Position numbers and translations under genes: made by a program
Notes under the pieces: generated by a model
Seen by the model: the letters and a program-made list of their open reading frames with translations, nothing else
Database searches by the model: none
What the model was told of the DNA's origin: nothing
Origin: Thuidium tamariscinum
Taxonomy: Eukaryota; Streptophyta; Bryopsida; Hypnales; Thuidiaceae
Direction: 5' to 3'
Assembly (NCBI GenBank): GCA_947034885.2
Contig: OX344754.2
Span: 22,586,501 to 22,650,500 of the forward strand
Length of the DNA: 64,000 nt
In this document: positions 12,420 through 24,092 of the stretch, piece after piece
Layout of the letters: each line of letters opens with the position of its first letter
How positions within the stretch are numbered: the first letter of the stretch is position 1

Positions 12420-12830
12420 TTTTTCGAGGTATTGAGAGACTGTTTTAGCCTTGTTCCCCATTCTATGAACTAGCCATTGTTGGTCAAAATAAAAAAACAT
12501 TTTAAAATAATCAAATATATTTTTTCTATTTAATTATTTAATTGTTTAATAAAATATTAATATCTGATGTGGCGGTCTTTGTGCCACATCAGATTTGCTG
12601 CTGGGACAATTTTCAGTGAATTTTCACAGTCCGGGAACTTGCATGAAAACCTCTTATGATTGCGAAACAATGGTCTACTTTGGTGATGAAGAAGTAGTTT
12701 ACCTTTTGTTATATTTTTCATATCTAAGAAGAAAATTAGATGAACTTTGGATGAAAAGAAGTCAATATGCTTGAATATGACTCCAAAGTGATTTACAATT
12801 TCAAAGTTTGATGAATATAAGAATACGTTA
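12420..12830. other. Intergenic with small palindrome
   Basis: Contains TCTGATGTGGC and GCCACATCAGA as a short inverted repeat at about 12567-12593. No gene seen. Confidence 0.4.
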
Positions 12831-13561
12831 GGGTCGTTGCAAGAAACACCGTGCAAAAAGTGTAGCGTTTTCAAACGTAGTCTTTTTTTTTCGGGAGTAC
12901 TTTAAAATTAGAAAAACAAGTTTTAAAAAAAGTGAAAAATATGTTTCATGTATAAACCTTTAAGAAGAAGGTACCCTAGAAAGGAAAGGCATAGGAAAAA
13001 TCTCTACGTAGGAAATCCTAAAAAGTGCAAAATTTCATGAAAATTAGTACTTCCACATTTTAATTTGTAAGAAATAGGAAAATCAATTTTAAGAAAAATT
13101 AAAAATCGTCCATTTGAGGAAAGTTGATTTTGATGAGATTTGACCAAAAGAACGATCTTAAAACCATCATCAATGTTCAAAAATTGCGTGCCACGGGAAA
13201 AAATTTGTACTCATGTGGAGGACATAAGAAAACATATTTTTAGATTTTTATTTGGAACTTATAGGTTTTACACCTATGCAAATAGATCATGAAAGTTTCA
13301 TCTTCAAATCATTAAATTTAGACACTGCGAACATAATGATAACCATAAACGTAATTTTGTGACAGCTCAACGAAATTTTTTTTAAATATAAAATGATTTT
13401 TTTAAATTTCTGAAAAATAAAGGATCTAATAAACTTCAAGTTAGGTATGTTCAATAAAAATTTCATGTTCATTAGACTTAATCTTCAAAAGTTATTGTAG
13501 ACAACAACAAAATGGTTCTCATTGTGACATGAAATAGGACCGGTGTTTCTTGCAATGACCC
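12831..13561. mobile_element. GGGT-type TIR element, copy A (731 bp)
   Basis: Ends are GGGTCGTTGCAAGAAACACC and its inverted match finishing CTTGCAATGACCC. Closely similar to copy B (29278-30006) throughout. Flanks are GTTA and ATTA, consistent with a decayed 4-bp duplication. No coding capacity. Confidence 0.82.
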
Positions 13562-13727
13562 ATTACTTCATCAAGATGTAAATGATTTCCATCTTCAATT
13601 GTTCCTTTATCAAAAATGAAAGAAAAATGGCTATGTACAACAATGTTAAAAGATGGTCATAGTTGTTGAATTAATTTCCTTAAGAACCAAGAGATGATCT
13701 ATGTATTTCAACTTGTGAAGATGTATT

Positions 13728-13945
13728 CACTGGAAGAATCCCTTGTTTATCTAGACATGGGTTGTCTAACTTGACGCTGTTTACCTAAACGTTCAATGTA
13801 GCAACTTCATATTTTTTTGTCAACATTGACATCCATTGTAACATCTTCAATGACAAAAAAACATGAGGTTACTACATTGAACGTCGAGGTAAACAATGTC
13901 AAGTTAGACAACCCATGTCTAGATAAACAAGGGATTCTTCTAGTG
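13728..13945. repeat. Long near-perfect hairpin (218 bp)
   Basis: A left arm from CACTGGAAGAATCCC and a right arm ending GGGATTCTTCTAGTG are complementary over roughly 95 bases each with few mismatches. The loop is about 25 bases. It could be a young fold-back MITE or the source of a hairpin RNA. Confidence 0.75.
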
Positions 13946-15082
13946 ATTATAGAATGCAACTTGAAAGAATTTCAAAATGCCATGAATTTTTTTAAATTGC
14001 AAAGCATGATTTATAATAAATATCTTTGCAATTGGATTTACTATTGCATTTAAGAATGTTTATAACTAAGATTTTGAATCAAAAATTCATAAATTTGGTT
14101 TTCAATGAATTGTAAATTGAACAATATTAAATTCTACATGATGCTTATCCTTCAAATTTTTAAGACTTAAATTTCACTTCTTTATATGAGTTGTGTTCTG
14201 TAGGTCATTTATTGATCTCAAAATGATTTACTTTTTGAAATGAAATATAATTGTACACTTTGAATTATAGACTATATACACAACAAGAAAACCATGTGTT
14301 TCAAATGCTTCAGAAATAACAGAAGAATCTACAAAGAATTAGATGGATGAAAAATTCAAGGTCTTGTGTGCATAGGACATATTTCTATCCATCCGTTATT
14401 CACTCTACGTCCTTGAGGGAGTCATAAAATGAATTGCTTCGTAGTTCCAAATGTGTTTAGAACTCAAAACTTTGAGTTGAGTATAGATCCAACTTTTCAA
14501 CTAAAATTTTGCCAATTTATTGGCAACACCATTTTCAATCATTTTGGGGTGAAATTAGAATGAAGCCTAAATATGATACATTTTATTGCTCTTAGTAGTA
14601 TTCCTAAACTTCACCAACCATTATCTTTCAATTATGATATTTATTCATTTTTTCACATACACCTACTCTAATTATTGCCTCCATTTACATTAGAATTTGA
14701 AATTTTCTTGAACTTTTACCTACTTCCTATGATGTTACTAGTTTAGAAACATTCAACCAATTTCTTTTTCCCTTTCACCAATTCACAATATGCTACCTTT
14801 ACCTTCATGCATTTCACATGCTCATTTTTGGGCAGAGAAATGAACATGAGAAATGCATGACACAAAGAAGCTTCAATCTGCAGTTTGCTCTTGAGTGGAT
14901 CACTGCTAACTGTATGGTTAAGTTATTGGGACTGTCAATTTACTGACCAGACAAATAAAAATCATGACATGGATGTAGAGTGTGGCCTATATAACACTTA
15001 ATTTTTTCATGCCCTTTGTATAAATTTTAAAAAATCTTCCAAAGATGAACATTTGGTTAAAAACCATGAATTTGTTTTGAGA
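13946..15082. other. Intergenic, nothing recognised
   Basis: AT-rich sequence without a supported gene or bounded repeat. Confidence 0.4.
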
Positions 15083-15084
15083 TC

Positions 15085-15496
15085 ACTAGTACCTATAACC
15101 GATAAAATAAGCACATTTGGACAAGATCTAGGGTAGTGCAAGGTAAAGCAAAAGATTTCAAAGGTGCACTGATAGAAATAATGGGGATTGCAAAAAAATT
15201 GGTAATTTTATCTCTTGAATTGAAATTACTATGAATTTTGAAAGGCAAAAGTTGGGCTTGACCACGTCCAACATCTAAAGTCATCTAATTCCAATCATTC
15301 AAGAATACTTTCCCACTTATTACTTCCTACTTTCATGCTCACTAATGTGTCATTAACTTATTGGTCCAAACCTTCAAAAAGTACAAAGACACACATTCCA
15401 AGGTGAAAACAAAAATCCATTCCAATCTTGCTTGGAATAGGGTACCCCATTTATTGTTGATGGTGTGTGTGTATCAATAATAGGTACCTCTATCAT
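15085..15496. mobile_element. TA-target element, uninterrupted copy (about 412 bp)
   Basis: A paralogue of the element at 55130-59263 without the hAT insertion. It runs from the AGTACCTATAACCG region to GGTACCTCTATCATA. At about 15342 it carries the single-copy version of the site where the hAT sits in the other copy. A third, more diverged relative is visible at about 20075-20230. Confidence 0.7.
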
Positions 15497-15499
15497 ACC

Positions 15500-16600
15500 T
15501 CATATTGAACTCTTCCAAGATTGTATTTTTGTCATTCAATGGCAAGGATATTTTTCAACAAGAAAGATATGCATAATTATAGATGTATCCTACATATCTG
15601 TGTAGTTAAATTTAACCTCTAAAAGACCACAAAACAGCACTTTTGACATCATTGCAAGTTTAGGTTGCTCACAAAGAAAAAAAAATCTTCATTATATTTT
15701 TTGAATTTTTTGTGGATGTAGAGACAAGGAGTAGCTTTGTCCTCCACCAAAATCTCTTACGTTTCTACCATGTTATGATTTGCCTACAAAGAATTATGAG
15801 TGTTTTTCTTCTGCCAACATTTTTCATTTGTAAAAAGAGAGTACGATGAATTTTGGATGAAAGAGGGCTTGGGTATAGTGATCTTAGAACTGTTTTTGGA
15901 ATTTAGTGCAATATGCTACCTTTCAAAGAAAACATGCATCAACTTTGGCTATCTTGAGAGTGAGTAGTAGCATAACAAAATAGAAAAGAAAGGATTATTG
16001 GGAGTATTGTAAGACAAAACTAACTAAATATATGCTAATTCTACTACAGAAGAAGTTGCAAATTGGCTATCAAATTTTATTGTTTGCTGTAATTTTGACT
16101 AAAATGGCTCCGTTATAGGCCCTTTTTACAATGTAATAATAGCGCAAGGATTTTTTTCGTAGAAAGCGAGCGAAATTTAGCCAGTTTTGAGAACGTTGCT
16201 GCTTGGTTGAGTGTGCAGGATGGGACAATTGTGCTGCAAGAGCTGGATTGGAGTTGGTATTGTGGCAGCAGTCGGGGAGGTGGGGTTTGGGACAGAGGTC
16301 TTGAAGATTGTTTCCGACATTGTGCTAGCTGACGGTGTAGTGGGTGAAGGTGGAAGGAGGAGGTGAGCTGCAAACCCTAAATCAATATTTTGGTCAAGTT
16401 GCAAGCATTGTAGTAAATAGAGCTTTTGTTGTTGGAGCTTCGCAGCTTCGTTGAACCCCAATTCGGTGAGAAGTGAACTGTTTCTGTGTCGTTTTAATTT
16501 AGGTGCACATCGTCAGTTGAATTTGGCCGAGCTTTGGGTTCCTTCACTTGACGATCCTTTGCGGGTGCGTTGAGAGATACCACCGTCTTACACAGCAGTA
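15500..16600. other. Intergenic with GC-rich patch
   Basis: 15500-16100 is AT-rich with no gene. From about 16110 to 16600 the GC content rises and open frames occur on the - strand (16177-16461, Ser/Pro/Thr/Gln-rich). I do not recognise a domain, and low-complexity composition explains the open frame, so no gene is called. Confidence 0.4.
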
Positions 16601-16605
16601 GACTG

Positions 16606-18396
16606 ACAGCCCACGCACATGCCCGTTTTATTGGCGGGTGCCGGCGGTTTTCGTCGAGCTCCGCCTGGCGGACTGGCGGAATCAACCCTGGCGGAAATGA
16701 GCCCCGCCAGCACCTGCGCCAGTCCGCCAAGGGTGATTCTGGTGGGGCCAGGTGAAATATTGTTAGGCTTTTACAGTAATTTATGACTGTTCGTTCTTCA
16801 TAGGTGTCAATTTGTGATGTTCTTTCAAGGGAAGTTGCTCTTTAGTATAAGAAATGTTTTTTCTTTTCGTTGTTGTTTTGCACTAATGATTTTTATTTTT
16901 ATATTATTTCGTATTTTAAAATCAAATTGAAAATCTATAAAAAAAATGCATCAAAAAAACATTTAATTATCATTCATTAAAAAATTGTTAAGTAGATGTA
17001 GGTTTAAGATTGAATTATAACCTAAATTGTTATTAGCTTTGAGATGGAATTAAATTTTAATAATCCCAATGATGAGATTGTTCTAGCAAGCAAGCTTAAT
17101 CCTTTCCAATAATTTTCTTTTAAATTTGCAAAAATTACATTCAAAAATGAATTCCTATAAATTATTTTTTCAAGATTGCCCAAAAAATTAAGATTATCCA
17201 TAACTTCGTCATTTTTAGTCCAAATAGAATTAATCAAAGCTTCACATGTAAAAAAAATATAGTGTTAGAGGGGAATTCAAATTTTTTTTGACTTTTTATG
17301 ATTTTTTGTATATTAATTACAATAATCCATTTTATTTATTGTTCCATAAATTTTTCTCCTGGACATCAATTCAAAGAAAACTATATAATTACAAAGCTCT
17401 TGTAAAATGATACATGTTTAAAAAAAATTTGAAAGAAATTCACTACAAATTGAAACCATATTGTGTAAATCTGGACACAAATTGTCTCCTGAGGCGACAA
17501 ACAATCCTTTAGGGGTTAATTGAAGTACGATAACAATTGGTGATGAATTTTATATGATTTTAAGAAAATCTTTGTAAAAATTATAGTAATTACAAAAATG
17601 CTTAAAATAGTATGAAATATTTATGAAAAATGAAAATAATATTGAAAAACATCATGTGTAATTAATTTACTCCTTGAGCTCACATGAAGAGAAATTTGAC
17701 CAAAAAAAAGTTTGAAAGTGATGTATCTTGAGCTTTGAAGATGCTATCTTTCTAGTGTGACAAAAAATACAATTTTAATCATTTTGAAAAAAATTGAAAT
17801 GAAATAAAAAGAAGATTATTGGAGTTACATTTTATTACTTAAACTTAAAAACATTCAAAATTAAGAACTATGTCAAAATTTAGGTATTGATTTTCAAAAT
17901 GTCACCTGAGTTTGCAATGTCCTTTAAGGGTTAAGCAAATGAATTTCATTTCTAAAGAGAACTATAGTTTGTTCTTGAAGACACCATTTAATAACTAATT
18001 GTCTTTTGGGGGTTGCTGGCCTTCAAAAAATTCTCAATATTTTTTGTAGAAAGTAAAATAGAATAGACATCTTATCAAAAGTCGTTTCATATTTTTTTAG
18101 ACCTTTGTGGAATTGGTTTTGAATTTTCAAAGATTGAAACACAACAACCACATAAAAAACTATTCATCATTTGCTTTCATCAATTTTTAAAAACAATAAA
18201 CGAAAACCCAAAAAAACACTGATTTTCACCTGCTTCGACAGGGCGTGGCGAGGCATGGCGGAAGACTCATGTGCGTTGGGGAGGCAACAAGCGCCTCAGT
18301 GCCATCCGAAGTTTTTGGAGTAACCAGTCACCACCCGCCACCTGGCCAAGCAGATGGCGGGTGGCGGGTGAGAAAACGGGCATGTGCGTGGGCTGT
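16606..18396. mobile_element. Candidate TIR element with 24-bp perfect ends
   Basis: 16606-16629 and 18373-18396 are perfect 24-base inverted copies starting ACAGCCCACGCACATGCCCG. GC-rich segments with GGCGG-type repeats lie just inside both ends; the interior is AT-rich and non-coding. I see no clear target duplication, so element status is an inference from the inverted repeat alone. Confidence 0.5.
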
Positions 18397-18559
18397 GAAT
18401 CAGTGAACTTAGGTTTCCAGTCACTCAAGTTAGGTTAATAGTCTAAGTCTTAAGATTTGCAACAGAAGACATTGCAATGTCCCCTAAAGGACTAAAGTCT
18501 GCAAAAAACACATCTATGGTTGAAACTCCTTCTACTAGAATGCTTCTCAGTCACTCATA

Positions 18560-19050
18560 ACTTCTTTGATTGACATAAAATTTTAGCCACACAAACTAGA
18601 CTATTATGCGCAACTTTCCCAACATAAATTATTGAAAATGGACTTTGTATGAAGAAGATACAAGTCGCCGAAGTTTATTGTTCTCCAAAAAAGGTAGGGA
18701 TTTGAACTTCGAATTGCTCCCAAAAATTCAAAACAACTTGGATTGACATTAAATTTTTACCACTATAACTAAACTTCAAGGGGAAGAAAACCCAACAAAT
18801 TTTATTGAATTTGGACCTTAGATGAAAGAGATACAAGCCCCCGAAGTTGCAGCCCTAAAATGCAGTTTGTGAACTCAATTAGAACCTGCAAACTTTGATT
18901 GGCTGCCAAAAACTTATTATGTTGTGGATGATCTGAAAATTGTACCACACAAACTAGAAGACAAGGCGCAACTTTCACAACAGTTTTTATTGAATTTGGA
19001 CCTTGGTTGCAAAAGTTACAACACTTTAAAGTTACAGCATTTCAAGAGGG
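18560..19050. repeat. Three degenerate tandem units (about 170-187 bp)
   Basis: Three successive segments each contain the series ACATWAAAWTTTTA-CCACA, CAACTTTCnCAACA, TTGAATTTGGACCTT and a run near GAAGTT, starting near 18575, 18745 and 18932. It ends just before a piggyBac-like terminus (GACGTTCAGGGG then TTAA) at 19066-19079. Confidence 0.55.
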
Positions 19051-19079
19051 TATGAAAAATGTCCGCTGACGTTCAGGGG

Positions 19080-20882
19080 TTAACAATAGGTAAAAGTTTT
19101 CTTAATTTGAGTAGTTTTCTTCGTTTCATTAGCAACCTGTGAGGGATTCCTCATTAGGATTTTGTCAACTAGGGTTAGAGGCAACATGTCATTGTGTCTG
19201 TGTTGAAGAGGATGGCATCACAGAAGTTGGTCCAAATTGTTTTGGTGCCTTTTTTACACCAAAGACCATGTTCTTGACAACATTGGTTATTTTAGTGTCA
19301 TTTTATTCATGTTGGGTTGGTATGGAGGTTGATACCAAATTAACTTTATTGCATTTCAATGCACCATTGTGGCTCCATTTTCGCATGGCTTGAAGTTCTT
19401 GATGGGTACCTTGCTAATCAATTTGGAGATTGCATCTTGTTTGAGGTCTTGAGTTTTCTTGTTTGATTAAAATCTATTTGCTCTTTGCGCTTGGTGATAG
19501 TGTGATTGATGTTTCTTGATGATATTGTGGTTTTTAGCAAGGTCTGAATGTATTTGAAGGAGAATGTATTTTTTTTTTGGCAATTTTGCAATTTGGAATT
19601 TTGCCTATTGTACCCTTTTTGAAAAGCTTAATAGTGAATGGGATAATGCCATGTGTACACCCCTTTTGGCAATGCCCTTATGTTTTTCTTGAAAACTAAA
19701 ATTAAATGTAATCAAAAGAGGCATTAACTACCGTTTTCTCTTCATGGAAGCCCCTACAAATGCAAAGAATATCTTGAACTTATGAATGCAATTTTTAGTC
19801 AATAAGTACAACCAAGCTAGAATATGTTCGGTTGAGCAAAATTTTACTCAAAAAAAGAAATACAAGTGTAGATGAGCTTAGTCATGTGCATCTTGTCTTA
19901 GGCCGGAACTTAATAAAGTCGAGGCACTAGTCATCGACCATTCACACAATTTTGGAGCAAATTATCCATAGTATGAGGTCATGGAGTTTTTTACCATGTA
20001 AGAAGATAAGAAATATAGAGATAGAAAAATTTCCAAAATTTTATTTCTAAAATTGAAATTCTTGTGAATTTTGGGAGGCAAAAGTACTAATAACCAATAA
20101 CCAATGTCTAGAGTCTTCTAATTCCAATCATTCAAGAATCACTTTCCCACCTACTACTTCTTACTTTCTACACTCACTAATTTGGGACATGTGTCCTAAT
20201 ATGATTAGTCTCAACTTCAAAAAGGACCAAAATAAGTAATTCAAGCTTTGGTTGGAAATCAATTATGGCTTTGATTGAAAAAAAAGAACAACCCTATAGA
20301 TTGACAATTGGGGGTGGCTAGAAATTGGTCCCTCATTCTTATGCTTGAAAATTTTAGAATCATACATTGTTATGTGTAGTGGAAATGTTGGTGGAAATTT
20401 TGTTTTACATCCATCCATCCAAGATTAACCCTCAAATGTTGAGGTTTACATTTTGCATCCGATGAATGACAAAGAATCTTCCCTTGTAGGTCAGAAATGC
20501 AACTATTCATCCTTAGTATAAGGGGTGGGAAGGGGTTATCTTCTATAGTACTATGACTTCCAATGAATATATTTGGCTTATTCAAAGTAGATGATGTCAT
20601 GTAGTATCAAAATGCATTATTTTCACAGCCCCAATTTGTCGTTCATTACAAGAGTTAAACCATAAGCAACCATGAATAGCCATTTTCTAGTTAATGAACG
20701 AGAAAGAGTTTTATAATATAGGACAAAATTCCAAGTATTCGTCCTTGGAAATAAGGGTAGAAAGGAAAGATCTTCTAGAGTACTTTGATTTCAAATGCGC
20801 ACTTTTGGATTTCGTAATACTTATGCATTCCCACAGTTTTAGAAAGGATGATTTCCTCTGTGACCTTGCATCCTTTAAGGGT
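19080..20882. other. Intergenic with eroded repeats
   Basis: No supported gene. About 20075-20230 is a diverged relative of the 15085-15496 element. A terminus resembling the TTAA MITE family (CCTTTAAGGG then TTAA) ends at 20885. Similar isolated termini occur near 17513-17522 and 17926-17936. Confidence 0.4.
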
Positions 20883-20885
20883 TAA

Positions 20886-21742
20886 GAGCATCCCCAACGC
20901 AACTCAAAATATGACTCAAATTGGGCATTTCGCCGGGTCAACCAACTATTTGTACCCCACCGGACACAAAATAAAACTCAAAATATGGCCGGACACGGCC
21001 TAATTTATTGAGCAGACGGGAAATTTGTGAGTTCAAGGCAGAGTCCAAAAGGGAGTTTGACTGTACTTTTGGCCCCGATGTTGAGGTATAGACCCCAACT
21101 GACCATCTAATTTCAATTTTTTTAAATATGAAATGCTTACAAGCAATTTCACGGAATTCATTTTCCATCTAGGCTTGAGTTTTTCACAAAAAATAGAGCT
21201 CACTATATCCTCTTGAGAAAGAGAGAGGAGTCCCAATCCATGTGGGACAAATGAGGGTTTCAATTTGAAACTCTCTTTTGTCCCACATGGATTGGGACTC
21301 CTCCCTACACCTCAAGAGGATGTAGTGAGCTCCACTTCCCATGGGAACTCATGCCTTCCTACATCCACTTCATGTGGTTGTAAGAAGGAGTGAGTTTACA
21401 ATGGAACAAGGTTCCTTATATCCCGATGGGGTGGAGGGAGGTGCTCCAATCCATGGGATATAAGGAGCCTTGTTCTAATGCATTTTCAAATTACTTAGAG
21501 ATCTCCTCAAGCAAGGAGGGCGAGATCTCAAAGAATTTTAAAAAAAAACCCAATACTCTTTGGCTTCAAATTGAAAGCAAAAAAATTGGAACACTTGATT
21601 TTAAAAAAAATTCTCTTTTAGAGGGCTGCTTGCACTGTTCAGCAGTGGGGCAAATGAGTAACACTCGGCCCGGCCAGAGTTGGAGAGTCCTCCAAAGGAC
21701 CTGATTATGAGTCAAATTCTGAGCCATGCGTTGGGGATGCTC
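20886..21742. mobile_element. PIF/Harbinger-type non-autonomous element (857 bp)
   Basis: Sixteen-base perfect inverted termini GAGCATCCCCAACGCA, flanked by a 3-bp duplication TAA at 20883-20885 and 21743-21745. Target and terminus both fit Tourist/PIF-Harbinger elements. The interior shows only unsupported short frames and an embedded 137-bp hairpin. Confidence 0.85.
21196..21332. repeat. Hairpin inside the Harbinger-type element
   Basis: Starts GAGCTCACTATATCC and ends in the inverted match; the arms share AGTCCCAATCCATGTGGGAC. Arms are about 60 bases with a short loop. Possibly a separate nested MITE. Confidence 0.7.
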
Positions 21743-22335
21743 TAATGACATCAACACCACGTATGACACTTGTGTGCTCCGCAAAACTGTATTGCTGGGA
21801 GATTTGTTTCACACCACCTGAAGGGCCCTGCAATGCAGGATTAATGACATCAACACCACATGCTTGTGTTCTCAGCAAAACTGTATTATCAGTGATTGTA
21901 AGCTCAGGGCGGCTCGAGCTATTGAGTTCGGTTTCATTTTAAAAGAAAGAAGTTATGATCGAATATTAGCAACTCTACCACTTTGTGTTTCACATGCCAC
22001 ACTGCACAAGCAAAAGCTCCTGATCCTCTTTTGGGTGCACAGCCATTGACATCAGCACCACTTTGGGTGCTCAGCAAAAACTCTTGGAATGCTGGCAAGT
22101 GGTTGAGTGGCTCGGGGTCATTGCCAGAAAAGTGACAACACAATACAGCATTCAGTTAGCAACTCTGCCTACCATCTGGTGTTTTCATACGCCACGCTGC
22201 CATGTTTTTGTTTTTGTTTCTGTTTTTGACAACACTGTCATGTTTTGACAAAATAGAAGATGCGGAGACCGTTTTTGTGAGCAGCCAATGACATCAGCAC
22301 TTCTCTGGGTGCTCAGGGAAACTGTAGGAGTAATT
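21743..22335. repeat. Four dispersed direct units, ATGACATCARCACCAC
   Basis: Units beginning near 21744, 21843, 22047 and 22287 share ATGACATCARCAC followed within about 40 bases by GCTCAGCAAAACTG-like sequence. Spacing is uneven (about 99, 204 and 240 bases), so this is an eroded tandem duplication. Confidence 0.6.
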
Positions 22336-23960
22336 GCAAGTCCAGGTGGTAGCTACAAAAGTGACTCTCTTGGACAATGTGCCACAATTTTTGCAACTAT
22401 TTAGCATCATGACAATGCACTTGGGGAGGGGTAACTTAGTGTGAGTCTGTATCTTAGTGGAGGAGGCATGCGTGACCAATTTTGTCCCATCACACTTTGA
22501 AAAATCACAAAAAAAATTCATTTCTACTTGCAAATAGAGCTTGTTAAGTGTAAAGTGTGTGCAGTAAGCAACCAAGAGGAGGACTTTGAGGAAACTAGAG
22601 GAAAAAACTCCTTCAAGCACCCAAACTTGGACTGATGGAATTTGGTGATATGTTTTCTTTTGTGCTAAGGTAGAACATCCCATTATGGTCAAAAGACCCC
22701 ATACTAGACATGTAGGGGAATGTCTTTATTATAGGGATTTTTGTAAATGTGATTTGGGCTACACTCAATGTTTTATCTAGTAGTAAAGTGAAGTCCATCA
22801 TTAGAAACTTCTAGCTTTTTAATGTAAATTCATTGTAGGAAGTGACTTTCTCAAACCTTTCAAGTTGAAAAATACTATGACTACTTTACAATAGTAAGGC
22901 AAACATTATGGATATAGATCTTGTTGGTTTTAAGGAAGTCTAGAACACTTCAAAAAGTCATTGAAAGTCATACTTTGTCAAAAAAAATGTAATATGAATT
23001 GTTTAAGATTGTTGTTGGTCACACTTGTCTGTATGTGAATTTTTCTTCAAAAATTTAGTAATGGCATGACAACAAACTTCTAATTTTGGCCATAATAGGT
23101 TGTTTTACCTTATTGTAGGTCAAACATTTGTTTGATATCCCTTCTACAAACTAGGGGTTAGCTTTACAATTAACTTGATTTGATGACTTTTCTCCAACTT
23201 CTCAATTAATGAAAAATACATCAATTGACAAATAGCTTCTCCATAGTAATTAGATAGAAAGTATGCTTGGTAATAAGGTAATTAACAACACCTAATTTTG
23301 ACTACTTCAATCTAAAACTAACCACCACAAATTCTTTCCTAAAATGTAGTTCCATTATTCATGAGAATCTATGGTTGGTTTTAGAAGCCCCTATTTTCAA
23401 CACCTTGAAAATTCAGTCTTTTCATATGTTGTTCAAAAACTACATTCTAAGAGAATCTTGAATCCCAGCTTTTGACTACTAGTCAACAAGATTCCACAAA
23501 TCATATTCATGCAATCTTAGGTGTAGATAACCGTAGGCATGTTGACCTTGGGATAGTGGATCGGTTAGTGGAGGTCAGAGTAGTAAATCAATGCTGCAAA
23601 CAGTGCTTATTTCTGCCTATTTTCTTACCACACCCAGATCCTTAATACTGACCCAGGCTTAAGGTGGCCGGTGCAATGGTAATTTCAAAGTTTGGTTACC
23701 AAAAATATTCCCAAGCTAGGCTTTGCCTATGGCTAGCTGTGCTGTTTCCTTTTGCAATGGAAATCGTTCATGTGTTTTAAAATAAAAAATAAAATAAAAG
23801 TTGCTTACCTGCTGGTTTAATCACAGGAAGCAAAAGAGTCTCCTGTAACCCTGCTGGGTGTTTTGTTTTTTGTTTTTTTGTTTTTTTTAATTTTTGAGGT
23901 GGGGGTGGGGGTTGAATAAATGGAAAGAACCATTGCAACCCTGCTGGTTTCCAGGGCCAG
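22336..23960. other. Intergenic, upstream of terpene synthase
   Basis: No supported gene; a 132-codon open frame on the - strand (22294-22692) has no recognisable domain. The last few hundred bases before 23968 are presumably the proximal promoter of the terpene synthase, with a T-rich run at about 23870-23890. Confidence 0.4.
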
Positions 23961-23967
23961 TGTGGCC

Positions 23968-23974
23968 TATAAAA
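23968..23974 (+). promoter_or_regulatory. TATA box of terpene synthase gene
   Basis: TATAAAA within GGCCTATAAAACAGAG lies about 120 bases before the proposed ATG at 24093. That gives an expected start near 24000 and a 5' leader of about 90 bases. This supports the short first exon. Confidence 0.6.
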
Positions 23975-24092
23975 CAGAGACTCCCTTTCATTTGTTTTCA
24001 CCAGCCAGTCCAGCTGTTAGCAAGCGTGCCACACATTCCAGTTAGCCAATTTCTTCCTTCGTGAGGTTTCCAGCCCCTTCAGTTGGTTCGTC

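Noticed and set aside
16113..16755. GC-rich patch as a gene
   Set aside because: Frames on both strands are open because of composition; no motif or start context supports a gene.
22294..22692. 132-codon open frame on the - strand
   Set aside because: No recognisable domain and no supporting signals; likely chance in a low-stop stretch.
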